Part shown: positions 50,496-61,301 of the stretch, piece by piece
Position numbering within the stretch: position 1 is the stretch's first letter
Layout of the letters: every line of letters begins with the position of its first letter
Assembly (NCBI RefSeq): GCF_003672135.1
Contig: NC_039508.1
Span: forward strand, 15,883,945-15,947,944
Length of the DNA: 64,000 nt
Direction of reading: 5' to 3'
Origin: Ooceraea biroi
Taxonomy: Eukaryota > Arthropoda > Insecta > Hymenoptera > Formicidae
Program-made: the position numbers and the translations under genes
Notes under the pieces: model-generated
The model's input: the letters and a program-made list of their open reading frames with translations, nothing else
Told to the model about the DNA's origin: nothing
Databases searched by the model: none

Positions 50496-53400
50496 AATTG
50501 CAAAGGATATGATTCTTTGATTTGGACAACCGGAAATAGATTTGTTGCGGCTGCAGGTATCATCATTTGTTAGAGTCTGCTGTTAATTAAACAGCAAGGA
50601 ATTGGTCGCCACTTCGGCGAGCACGATCGGCTTAATCGCTCGCAGAAAATCCGGAAAGCTCGAGAGGTAGTTCCCGATTATGCGAGCGCGTCACGTGAAT
50701 AATTCATCTATTAGAAACGGCCGGGTGAAACTCGCTTTCTTTCTTCCGGCGGCTCGCGATAGCGTTCCAATTAGGGCGAAGCGCTTCGATCGACCACCCT
50801 CCGTTCGTTACGAAAACTCTTGTTGATCTTCTACGTAGGACGAATGGGGAAAAGGCGAGATGAAAGGATGACAGGATGAGAGAATGTACAGAAAGAATGA
50901 CAGACGGTTTTGATAATTCGCGGACTCATTAAGCCCCGTTTTACTTTAGCTTTTCTTTAATATCCGTCGTTCTAACTTCGCTCTTTTTATTACGATTTTT
51001 ATTACGTTGCAACTTGCCGAAAAAACTTACCGTCCACGTTTCTTAGTCCGTTCGATCGAAATCGACAGTTGCCATTCTCGTGTTCGAAATCCTTTTGAAT
51101 GCTTCATGAAGTGTAGCGTCGTTGCGTTATTTTATCTTTTTTTTAACACTCATTGTGACCTATTTGTTAAAATTCTCATTAATTAATTAAAACGCGATAC
51201 ATATATAAAGAAGGAATTAATCAAATTACATAAGATGCTTTAGAATGATATTGAATGTTCTTGTTTCGAGATAGTGATATAAATTTTCAATGTGCTCGCG
51301 TGGTTCGACTATCGATTAATCAAGGCGAACAGCAATCACATTGATAATTAACCGCATCCGAATCTATTAGTAGCAACAATAAGCAGCCACATTGTATCAT
51401 AACAATCCGCTTCAAACAATCGTCCTTTCCGCGACGTAAAATATCGATTCTGGCGCCTCACGATTCCGTAACCTATGTGGTTTCATTGCGCGTTGAGTTC
51501 ACGGTTGCAGATAACAATATGTGATTTGCAACAAAATGCATTTGATGACGCTCCAATTTATAAACCTGCATAATTCAGTGACTTCGCGAACAAGATAAAG
51601 ACCGAAACTTAATTAATTATTATATTGTATTATATAATTATAAAAAAAGTTATCTTAATGAAATTTTGAATTAATTAATTTATTGCTGAAACAGTCAACA
51701 TCAGAAATTATAATAAAAAGCTGATAGTAGAAAAAATATTTTGATTATTTCAAGGCAGCTCTGAAATGGTACATTTAAATAAAATTTAATGATATGCTGC
51801 AATGATTAATTAAATTCTTCTTTCCAAAATATATCTATGAATTTGATTTTTTCTAAAAATTCTCTTTATGTCGAGTTTTGATCGGCTATATCTTCATATC
51901 GATTATCTTCTTTTGACTGCATAATTGCTTACTTGAACTGGCATTAAAACCTGTTAGAGGCATTAGAGAAGAATTGTCTATATACGTACTAGATTAAGTA
52001 CACGTCATTCGCGAGGCATATCATACATTTAGATTTAGATAAAGTCTTATACGGCGTAATAGTGTCCACATCATGGACACATGGAGAGAGTCTCTTTTGA
52101 CGTAAGAAGTTCTAGTTATCCTGAATTTTTTATGGGTACTGCTTCTTAATGGATCTTGCTAGCATTGTGAACTTAAACTTGCTGGACTTCCGATGTCGTC
52201 CAGTATACAAGTATACGTAACAAAAGAGTGTGAGATCTGAAAGACGCGGCCTCGAGTCTTTACACGAGCACTTTGCAACGCAAATTGGCTAACACGTGCA
52301 ACATAAAGCGTTGTACATAGAAACTTGTATGCGAGTCCGTACTCGTTGATTTTTATGAAGTATTGATACGTTAACGCAATCTTAATCCGAATAAAGTATC
52401 GTCGATATGATTAATAATCCGTGTTCCTTGATCTGCGTTAATTGTTTTACATTTCAGGATAGAGTTCGAGAGTATAGATTTTATTATATTTAGTGTCCTT
52501 TCTTTAGAGGTAATAGTAATGTTATCTTAGAACTAATATTAGAACTATTAATGAACTTTATTAGCTTTCATAATTTCCTTGGTGCCATAAAACATGCTTA
52601 ATATTTTCGTAAACACGTAATACATTGCTTAAAATTTTATGTACATTTTCATATTTATATTATTTATGCTATTTATATTTATGCCGCGAATTAGTGGAAT
52701 TATGCTAAAGTTGTAGCGTAAAAATATCCTTTTACATAAAGTTGGAGCGTTTTATGACACTCAAGGCATAATTAGAGGTGATTTTATTGCAACATTATTA
52801 CAACGTTATTAGTTAGGAAAAACGTTTAAAGTCTCATCACGTAATTAGTTTCTTGTTCTTTATGGAATTATCCGCATCTTATTATCCACTTATTTTATCT
52901 TATTGTATTTTATTAGTTTAGTAGAATCTCGGTGATGAAAAGATATATTTGCGGAACATTAATAAAGATCGAAGAGTCTCTGCGGATGACAGGCCGTCAC
53001 GTTCAATAAAAGCCACAAAGATTTTGAAGATTCAGGTGCAGAACTTTTACATAGTTCGAAAGCGGGTCTCTGGGATGGCCCAAAGCAAATCCCAACCCTT
53101 ACGAGAATTTCTTTCGTTCGCGGACACGGGAATTCAATTAAGTTCCATTCGCCAAAGTTCGTCGCATGCGAATACATCGACGGGGTTGGATCTCGGAAAT
53201 CGGATAAGAAAAGTAGAACTTTGAGAAGTACAAAAAGTTGAACGCGGCAGATCTGCTGATCCCCAACGTCAGTTTTATCGTGGCGTCGTAATAATAATGT
53301 AACGGCAGCGTCATCGTGCGTAACGGGTTTTTAGTCCCTCTACGTCCACACACAATTAATCACGATCACCGGTGATCGATTATCGCTTTTCTTGTTTTCA

Positions 53401-56400
53401 TGAAGACGTTCGGAACTTAATAGATCGTATTGCGAGGCCCGCGAAACGCATAAATAATTTATAATTTCCTACTTCTGACTCTCGCTCTCTCGAAAAGTCA
53501 TCAAAGCTCGCGCCGACGTCGGCGATGACGTCGCGTCAGATTAACCAGCGCATTATGCACGCTATAATGTAACACGAGTTGCTTTTATGAATAATGCATA
53601 GCCGAAGGAACAGCGGGAGCCTGTAGTGGAGCACCCACTCCAGATCAGCCAGGCAAGACAAAATTGAATCTTAAGTGTACGTTCTAAAAAGCTCCGTCGA
53701 TCCACTACTCGCCATCGACCCAGTAACGAGCACAGCCTTTTTGATCTCCGTAGTCTCTCTCTTCCCCTTCTGGCAGACTCTGTTACTATTAATTGTTAAC
53801 CATGTGACGGGAGAGTCTGGCACGCTCGATTGAGTACTTTCGACTCGACATTTCGCTCTGATCGTTCGATAATCACAATGATTTGCAAATTTATAACTGC
53901 TAAAGAATGTGAAAGCTTCTAATTTAAAATGCTCTTTTCTTAAAATCCTACACTGTGCAAAATTAGCAATATATTTTGGGCGTCTTGAAGATCCGATATA
54001 AAGTCCATTTATTTAAAAAAAAAACTGAAACTGTGAATAAATAGAACAGAATAAGAGGATCATTTATTTAAAACCTGCGTTCTAGTTTGAGAAAGGTGAG
54101 AGGCTTAAATATTGGAAGCATTGACCTGTAGAACATTTATGTAAATCCACGTGAAATTAAAATGTTCATTACTGCAAGTCATTTTGGTCTCATTAACCAA
54201 ATAATTTTATAAACTCTATCCGTACTGATTGCGACCGATTAATAAGTGATGCCGCGATGACTAACGTAGCTGTCAGATTAATTAATTTAAGTGCCATCCA
54301 ATTATTTGGATGCTGCATTGAAATTATCGTCGGAATGACGAAGAGCGCCGTTAAATCCGCTCGGCCGGAAATACCCGTTCGAGCGTACCGAATTTCTTCC
54401 CCAACGTACCAATTATGTGTGTCACTTAATTTATGTGCAACACATGTAAACGCGTAATGTAACGATTACGCCCCGAATTTATTCAGCCTGTGTCTCGCGC
54501 GTGAACAGTCGCGCTGTCCTGCACATATATACCGTACCAAAACGTTTCTGGTCGTGTAATTGCATGTTCAGTTGCAGAACTGTTATTACTTCGCATAAAC
54601 ATCGAAAGCTATAATTACATGCGCGTTAAATTTCTCTCTATTTCTATTTCTCTCAAGTGTTTCCAGCTACCATCATACCAAATGCATTAGATGCAACATG
54701 TCGATTATACAGCTCGTCGCAAAATGTCGCACTATGTTTTCTGTGATTTACGATAAAATATATTTTTAGGAAAATTGTTTGTTTTCAACACATTTTCGCT
54801 ATCGTGTTTATTCGTACTGGATTCGTACCGCAAAAGTCCTCTTGCATTTCAGACTTTTCGAATTTGAATTGCGCGAAATTAAATGTAGCTAAATTTTTTT
54901 AATATTCTCTCGAAATGCTTTTTGCTAAAATGTTTTTATTTCAATTGACGATTTCGTATTTTTATTACAATGCAATGCACTGTACTTTTTGTAGTTTTGC
55001 GCGAGTATTATTTAAACGATAGCTTTATCACAAATACAGTTTCGATTTTATCGCACAGCTTGAACTGATTTTATTTGCTGATTTTATTGCACTGCTTTTC
55101 TACTCGAGTCACAGATTTTGCGACGTTCTATATAATTGAGCATTTATAACTGTATATTTATACACTATATCAACTACTATTTTCCGGCTCGAAATCTTAC
55201 CCCGTCATAGCAAGATTAATTACGTATTACTCGTTATCTCGTCGAGCCGCGTCGATTACAGCCGACCAGATGATTAATCGATTTAGAAATCGAGTACTTC
55301 CCGCATCTCGTTAATAACGTGCCAAGATTCTTCGCGTTACCGCCAGAGTTACTTTTTCGCCGTCGATTCGCGTTGATTAATTGGCGTCCAACAGGTACGA
55401 TGATCGGCTGTAAACGTCGCGGGAATATCGCGCTATGCCAGTTTCGATTGATCGTTGCGAAAAAAGCACGAAGCGAATTTTCAACGTCCCTCAATCGGCA
55501 ATACCGGGCGACGCTAAAGCGGTAATATCGATATTCACGAAAACACGAAATTTTTTACAACCGAATTCATTGATGAGATTTAAATAACATGAACCCGGTC
55601 TGTGTCGCCTCTTTTTCGCAACCGTTCTTTGAGATGGCTTTTTATGAGCGCGATGATTTTACTTCTATCGTGTTTTCTAGCATAAATTTATTTCTCTGTA
55701 TCTGCAGTATATTCATATTCACAGTTGTTGCATTCAGGAATGTACAAACAGATACAGGATTCTCCAAATCCGAAAAACCGTTTCCAGAATGCAATTCACG
55801 AGAACGATCGCTAACGTAATCGTGATTTTTTTCGAAAAGTGATCGATCGATCCGCCAAGATTAATATGTGTTCAGTTTGAACAAAGCAGGTGTCAATTCA
55901 CATCACTTGTATATACGTCTAATACCATGTGTTTGTATATTTTGTACATCATTAACATGTCGATATTCTTGTGAAACATCCCGTAGAAAATATTTCTTCC
56001 TGCGTAAGGTAAGAATCAACATTATACCGTCTCTCGACTCTCAACCCTCGACTTCGTTCTGTCTACTGTTGAACGTTTTGTAATCTCGTAGTTGGCAGCA
56101 CAGGATATAATGCTGGAAACATGCACTTACTTCCGGAGCACTTTGTATTATATAAATGTGTACGTTGATTTATGTAATTATTATTCGATCTCTCTTAGAT
56201 CTCCATGGACAATCTCGAGTTTCGCAACGAGATCTCAATCAAGTATCGATCGAGAAAATACGCGAACACGTCGGGTGCTTATTCTCTCGCGCTGGGACAC
56301 CCGTTATTGCAGCGGCAATTTGAAGGAAAATGATTGCGCCGAAAATCGCTATTACCTGCGAGCGCTCATTAGTTTTCCGCTTTGCCGAACAGAGCGGGAA

Positions 56401-57342
56401 ATGCGCGATTCGCTCGAATGCAAAATCGTCGATTCGCGCTTTTGTGCACATTCGGACCCGAATTGCTCGTGGGAGGCGCACGCGACGTGACGCATCGACG
56501 TTTGCGAGTTAATTCGTTTTCGTCGATGATGCACACGGTATGCGCGTCATTCCGTCAATTTGCAAGCTTCCCCGGGATTATTGGATCAGTCGAGACGCTG
56601 TGAAGCTCATCGACACGATCGTGACGCAATATGACATGCATTTCTTTGAAAAGTCGTTGAGAACGAATTTCATTACACGTGCCGGAAGGACGGGCGAAGA
56701 AGATTTGATTATGAAATTAAGGAATCGCAATTTTTTCCTGAGCGCACAAGAAAGAATTATTCGTAACGATTTACTGAAACATCATGAATTGTTAATATGT
56801 TTCATATTCATTTCATATAAATTAGCTGCGAAAATCTTCTTTAGAAAGCGGCAATTGATCAAGAGAGGAATACATTATCATGAAATCGTTCTCCATCCTC
56901 ATCTAGACATAAAATAAATTTATCAAATTAACACACCGTTTTACTTTGGCGTGAACAAGCTGTCAATGATATGCTTGCAATCACTTTCTTCTGATTAGGG
57001 AACATGGAAGGTGCATATCATTTTGCATATAGGAATCAACTCGACTTACCGGAGACTAATAATTTTGGTTTTCAGCCAGATGAGAATTATTCGTATGAGA
57101 GAATCGCGAGACATCGAGTAGGAATTAGGAAGCATAGAACGTTTCGTAGAGAAGAGACCGCATCGTTAGATCTCAATCAAAGCTTCATTTTCACATCCAT
57201 CCACATACACTGCACACATACACATAGATCGATAGATCGCGACAGTAGATGAAAGTTTAGGGGGAGCCCGTAGAAAGCATTAGCGTAGGCGTGCCTGGCG
57301 TGCAACAATGTAGTGTGTGCTTGTGGTTGTGGATTTCAGCAG
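50496..57342. other. Shal last intron, part 2
   Basis: No supported gene. Two plus-strand frames near its end (56540-56917 and 57004-57252) have protein-like composition but no recognised domain. The intron ends at a GU-rich, pyrimidine-poor acceptor, TGTGCTTGTGGTTGTGGATTTCAGCAG. Confidence 0.6.
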
Positions 57343-57450
57343 GCGTACAGTCAGTACATCCCGGCTACAAGGGCTCAAGTGTCCGGGGCTCAGGGTGGGC
57401 AGACGGGGGTCGCCATGGACGGCACTTACCTCGTCGAGGCCTCGTTCTGA
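57343..57450 (+). CDS. Shal: Shal (Kv4) terminal exon with stop
   Basis: Thirty-five codons plus TGA (57448-57450) encode AYSQYIPATRAQVSGAQGG, then QTGVAMDGTYLVEASF. The ending MDGTYLVEASF matches the conserved C-terminus of Drosophila Shal as I recall it, and QRYQ|A is the expected junction. The acceptor is a tandem CAGCAG. Using its second AG (57341-57342) gives AYSQ, and the first (57338-57339) would insert one Gln. The upstream tract is UG-rich rather than pyrimidine-rich, which suggests regulated use. Confidence 0.95.
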   Translation, partial: AYSQYIPATRAQVSGAQGGQTGVAMDGTYLVEASF

Positions 57451-57595
57451 AAAGGCCCCTCGCGCACTGTAAACGACATTCTAAAAAGCAAACCGGACCG
57501 AGCTAAGAAAGATAATATAAAGAGTGAGAAATAGAGATAACATATGCGAAAACACGACACTGTAGTGTCGTACGCAATGCCTAGAGAGCGATCGC

Positions 57596-57601
57596 AATAA
57601 A
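57596..57601 (+). terminator. Candidate poly(A) signal AATAAA
   Basis: The first canonical hexamer after the Shal stop, 146 bp downstream of it. Function is not shown by sequence alone. Confidence 0.45.
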
Positions 57602-57826
57602 AATCGAGAGAGATACATTAGAGAGGATGCGTCGGCGAAAAAAAAAAACGAAAAAATAAAAATTAAATATACGTAACGCTAGAGATCCAAAGCTTTGCGA
57701 ACGCACGAGAGACGTTCACATCTGTCGACGCGCGTAAAGTGGATGTAATCTAGAGTAACCGAAATGAAGGTAAAAGATATAAATATATGCATGTACATAA
57801 GCACACGTGTTCGACAGAGAAAATGG

Positions 57827-57874
57827 GAGAGAGAGAAAGAGAGAGCGAGAGAGAGCGAGAGCGAGAGAGAGAGA
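57827..57874. repeat. (GA)n low-complexity tract
   Basis: About 48 bp of GA with occasional GCGA units, in the probable 3'UTR. Antisense frames across it are Ser/Leu-rich artefacts. Confidence 0.9.
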
Positions 57875-57941
57875 ATGTGACGAATACGTACGAATAATCG
57901 AGTGAGCAATTAAGAGAAAAAAAGTATAAGAATAAAGAGAG

Positions 57942-57983
57942 ATATATATATATATCCATATATAAATATATATATATATATAT
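57942..57983. repeat. Interrupted (TA)n tract
   Basis: AT dinucleotide run broken by CC and AAA, in the probable 3'UTR. Confidence 0.88.
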
Positions 57984-58120
57984 TGAGCGAAAATAGAATA
58001 TGTATATGTGTTACCAATTCGCCAAAAACCACCAAAAGAAAACCCACAAATAACACAAGCAAAGACACACACAGTCGCGCGAAACTCACAAAATCAATCA
58101 ATCAAATTCTTCTATTTCAT

Positions 58121-61015
58121 CATTTCCGTGCCACCTCCGACCCCCGACGACGTCAACGACGATGACGACAACACGATGACGACAACATGACGGCGCCGAT
58201 TGGACCCATCGACGATGCTTGGCGCTGCTTCATCATTCCTTTCCTCTTCATCATCGCCCATGGAAACACGGTGGACGAAACCGCCATTGGTGAACGACGA
58301 TGACGATGTTGAAAATCTCGACGCTTGATCGCCACAAAAAAACATTTAAAAACTCCAAAAACGCATGAAATGCGCAAAAAATGCAATTTACGGCGACAAA
58401 TAAACACAATGGACGCCTGATCTATCGATACACGATCGAAAACTCATGTAGAGTCTGTCCTATCAGCTTACCTCGAACGAGAGCAAGGACAGAGTGGTGC
58501 TCATATACGGCGACCGTATACAGGTGCGGAAAAAGGTAAAGAAACCATGTTGCTCGGCAGACGATTGTGGGAACAATGACGATAATGATGATAATGATGA
58601 TGCTCTGATGATGATGAGGCTGATGACACGTTACGTTACATGTGATAGATTTTTGTGTGATATATCAATTGTTCGGAGCGCGCTTCTGCGTCCTCCGCCA
58701 TGAGAGACACATTAGGATCCTCCCCCAGCAAGCCTTCTCCCTTCCGGCGCTCGTTAATGCCTCTAAGAGCGATCGGTTCTCGGATTGGCTTATTCGGTGT
58801 CCGCTTTCATCCTCGACAGAAATCCCTCTTTCCTGCTGCGCTTATTTAGGGGTTTCTGCATTGTCCCCTGGAGAGCCTCGTCGACTGGAACTGCGCATTT
58901 AGTATATGGATTATTTAGTGTGCAACTTGCTTCTTGTGGTTATGGATGTATGGCTGCCTTGCTTTTAGGGAGGACGGTTAGATGCTTTTAGGGATCCGCG
59001 AGCGATTTCGAGAGCTGATGGCTCTTCTGCGCTGACCGAGCTTCATCTCGCAAATCTTTTCTTATTGCATAGCCATAGGCAGCTTTCGTAATTTGCACAG
59101 TACACGAATATAAATAATACAAATAAATGTAAATCGCTTTTATTATATTTTGGCATTCTTCAGTAATACATACTTACACGCATTTAATTTCTTTTATCAC
59201 GCTGGTCATTAAAATATTTTTATTCAAATATTATGCGATTATACATATTCATTTACGAAAATCGATAATATAATTCAATAAGCTTGCGCCCCATGCGGCA
59301 TTCGCGGATATTCAAATATCGGTGAATTTCCCTTTGCAAATATTATCGCAAATTGAAATTTTTTACCTCGTGTATGCCAAATCGTGTATGCTACAGTTAT
59401 TAATTTAAAATACATTGACGAGTTACATTGCGCTGGTGGTTTTTGATCGAACGAATATTTCGGTTCAAAAATATTCACTGTTCTATTCAGAGAGTTTTAC
59501 TGTTCTCGTAAAGCTCAAATTTCCGGATAATCTTGCCAATGAATATGAAAATTGACAATTGACATTAGCGTTATAATGTGCTGGCTTTGCGCTTATTTCT
59601 TTTAAAATATAACGCCTTGTCCCTATGTACGTTCGCGGCTTCTGGCCTCTCTTTGTTCTGCAACTTGCAGCACTATCGACACGCGCTTTTTCTTTTGTTT
59701 AAACTTTAGGCACGAAACGCGCAAGGACTGCGCGAGCGAGGAAACTAACGAACGAAAAATTGCGCTATTCTCTTTAAAAACGGAATATTTTTCTCTTCCA
59801 GTCTTTGGTCTCGTCGCTCCTTTTGTGAGATTTGTCTACGCGTATTGGATTTTCTCGTCTCCATTCTTGCACGAAAATTTAGAATACATCCTCGACGTTT
59901 GAAAGTCACGTAGTATTTTTTCCGAATACTCTTTCGGCGTTTAATCTTTTGAAAACGTTTTCTTACAAACACATTTGTAATACTAATTTATTTGATTTAA
60001 AGTTGCAAGTCATTACAAGTTGATGGCTTTAATTTTGAGACATCATTATTTTCTATGGTGTATGTAAATTCGAGTATTACTGTATTCTCATTCTACATTC
60101 TTCTGTTAAGCAGAAACGTTGCGGGTGAAAAGTTCGAAGAGAGCAGGAGGTCAGGCATAAAGGGCCACAAACCACGGAATAGGCTGTTAGTTTCTTTCGC
60201 TGTTTCTCTCTCTTTTCCTTTTTTCGCACTTTCATGATTTTCTTTCGAAACGACTTTAAAGGCGTTGACGATTGAAATACGAGTTTTCCGTGTTTCTTTT
60301 GAGATTTTACGGTCTAAAAAAGTACCTTCGCTTTCGTACGCTCAATTTTTGCTTTCTTTTTCTTTTTCCTTTTTCTTTATCTTTACTGCATTTTACACAC
60401 GCGCCATGAAAATATTTTTTCAAACGTTTCGCCAACGTCCGACGTCACGGAGCGAGAGGGGCAATTGTTTTTGTAGCATTTACATGCCCGACAAGCCTCT
60501 ATAGTCGCTTGTTGTATCTATTCTGTCTCGAGTTTATTATTTTATCGATAAATTTACTTTACGAGTAAATACATTCGACCAAACCGCAACGCAGATTTCT
60601 CGCATTCCATATATTGTTTTAAAGTTGCACTGTTAATATTACATAATAAAAATGGTTCTGGCATATTGCGTATATATAATTAATTAAAATGTTGCGTGCA
60701 CAAAAAAATGAAAGCTGTTTTTTATTTTTTTTATTTTCATGACGATGCAATTAAAAGAAAAAAGAAAAGAATGGCTGCTTTAATGTTTTACACGTTTTAT
60801 GACTTTGGTCGCAACACTGGTTGCATTAAAATTACATCTTAAATGCCACGTAACGAACGAAACTATAATTAAACAAGCAGTTTGTTTCGTTTGCACAGCA
60901 GCTGCCATTTAATTTAAATTAATTACAGGTTGCCTAGGTGACTGTCAAAAGTCCGTGCATTTTTTTGCGTCAGGGGATCGATCATGTAATTTCGAGTGAA
61001 ACTTTTCACTTTTCA
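58121..61015. other. Downstream flank or extended 3'UTR, no gene recognised
   Basis: GAC/GAT-rich low-complexity sequence (58140-58200 and 58577-58626) is followed by ordinary AT-rich DNA. Frames at 58494-58991, 59745-59972 (minus) and 60265-60504 have no domain. There is no splice-site context supporting an exon. Confidence 0.5.
58577..58626. repeat. (GAT)n-like trinucleotide tract
   Basis: Imperfect ATG/GAT repeats of about 50 bp. Confidence 0.85.
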
Positions 61016-61301
61016 CTTTATCCATTTCGTGTGAACTGTTTCAGTATTCACGCGATTACGTAACTTTGTTCGTGGAAAAGTACAATCCCTAAGGAGAGTG
61101 TCTTTCTCACCGTTTTCTTAAAAAACTATGCTGACCTGGACCTGATGACGCCGATTAATCAGATAAACGAGATAGGCGAGGACCCGACGACGATAAAGAA
61201 CGAGCAGCCCTCGCGACAGCTACCTCAACAGGAGGAGCAGGAGGCTAGCATGCAATATTGAATATTTTGATGCGAAAATACGTGAAACTTTTCACTTTTC
61301 A
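60996..61301. repeat. 20-bp direct repeats bracketing a 266-bp segment
   Basis: GTGAAACTTTTCACTTTTCA occurs identically at 60996-61015 and 61282-61301. The repeats bracket a segment (61016-61281) that carries a coding-like frame. This arrangement could be a target-site duplication around an insertion, or a simple local duplication. Confidence 0.7.
61064..61261 (+). other. Coding-like fragment, origin unknown
   Basis: A frame with no internal stop runs from after the TAA at 61061-61063 to the TGA at 61259-61261. From about 61127 its composition is protein-like: YADLDLMTPINQINEIGEDP, then TTIKNEQPSRQ, and it ends QQEEQEASMQY. The codons are GC-richer than the surrounding DNA. There is no ATG near its left end and only a poor splice acceptor (CCCTAAG|G at 61093). 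It is too short to be a gene by itself. It could be a terminal exon of an unrecognised gene, an alternative Shal end (it would join in phase 0 if the AG at 61093 were used), or an inserted fragment of another gene's 3' coding end. I do not recognise the protein. Confidence 0.3.

Larger units (their letters stand above)
57451..58120 (+). other. Shal: Probable Shal 3'UTR
   Basis: Sequence downstream of the Shal stop on the same strand. It contains a 7-bp-stem hairpin (57554-57571, loop TGTA), an AATAAA signal at 57596-57601 and an A-rich stretch at about 57638-57666. A long GA tract and a TA tract follow. The true 3' end cannot be read from sequence alone and may lie well beyond the first signal, since neuronal channel UTRs are often long. 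Confidence 0.55.

Noticed and set aside
57679..58165. Ser/Leu-rich and Tyr/Ile-rich minus-strand frames
   Set aside because: Translations of the GA and TA microsatellites in the probable 3'UTR.
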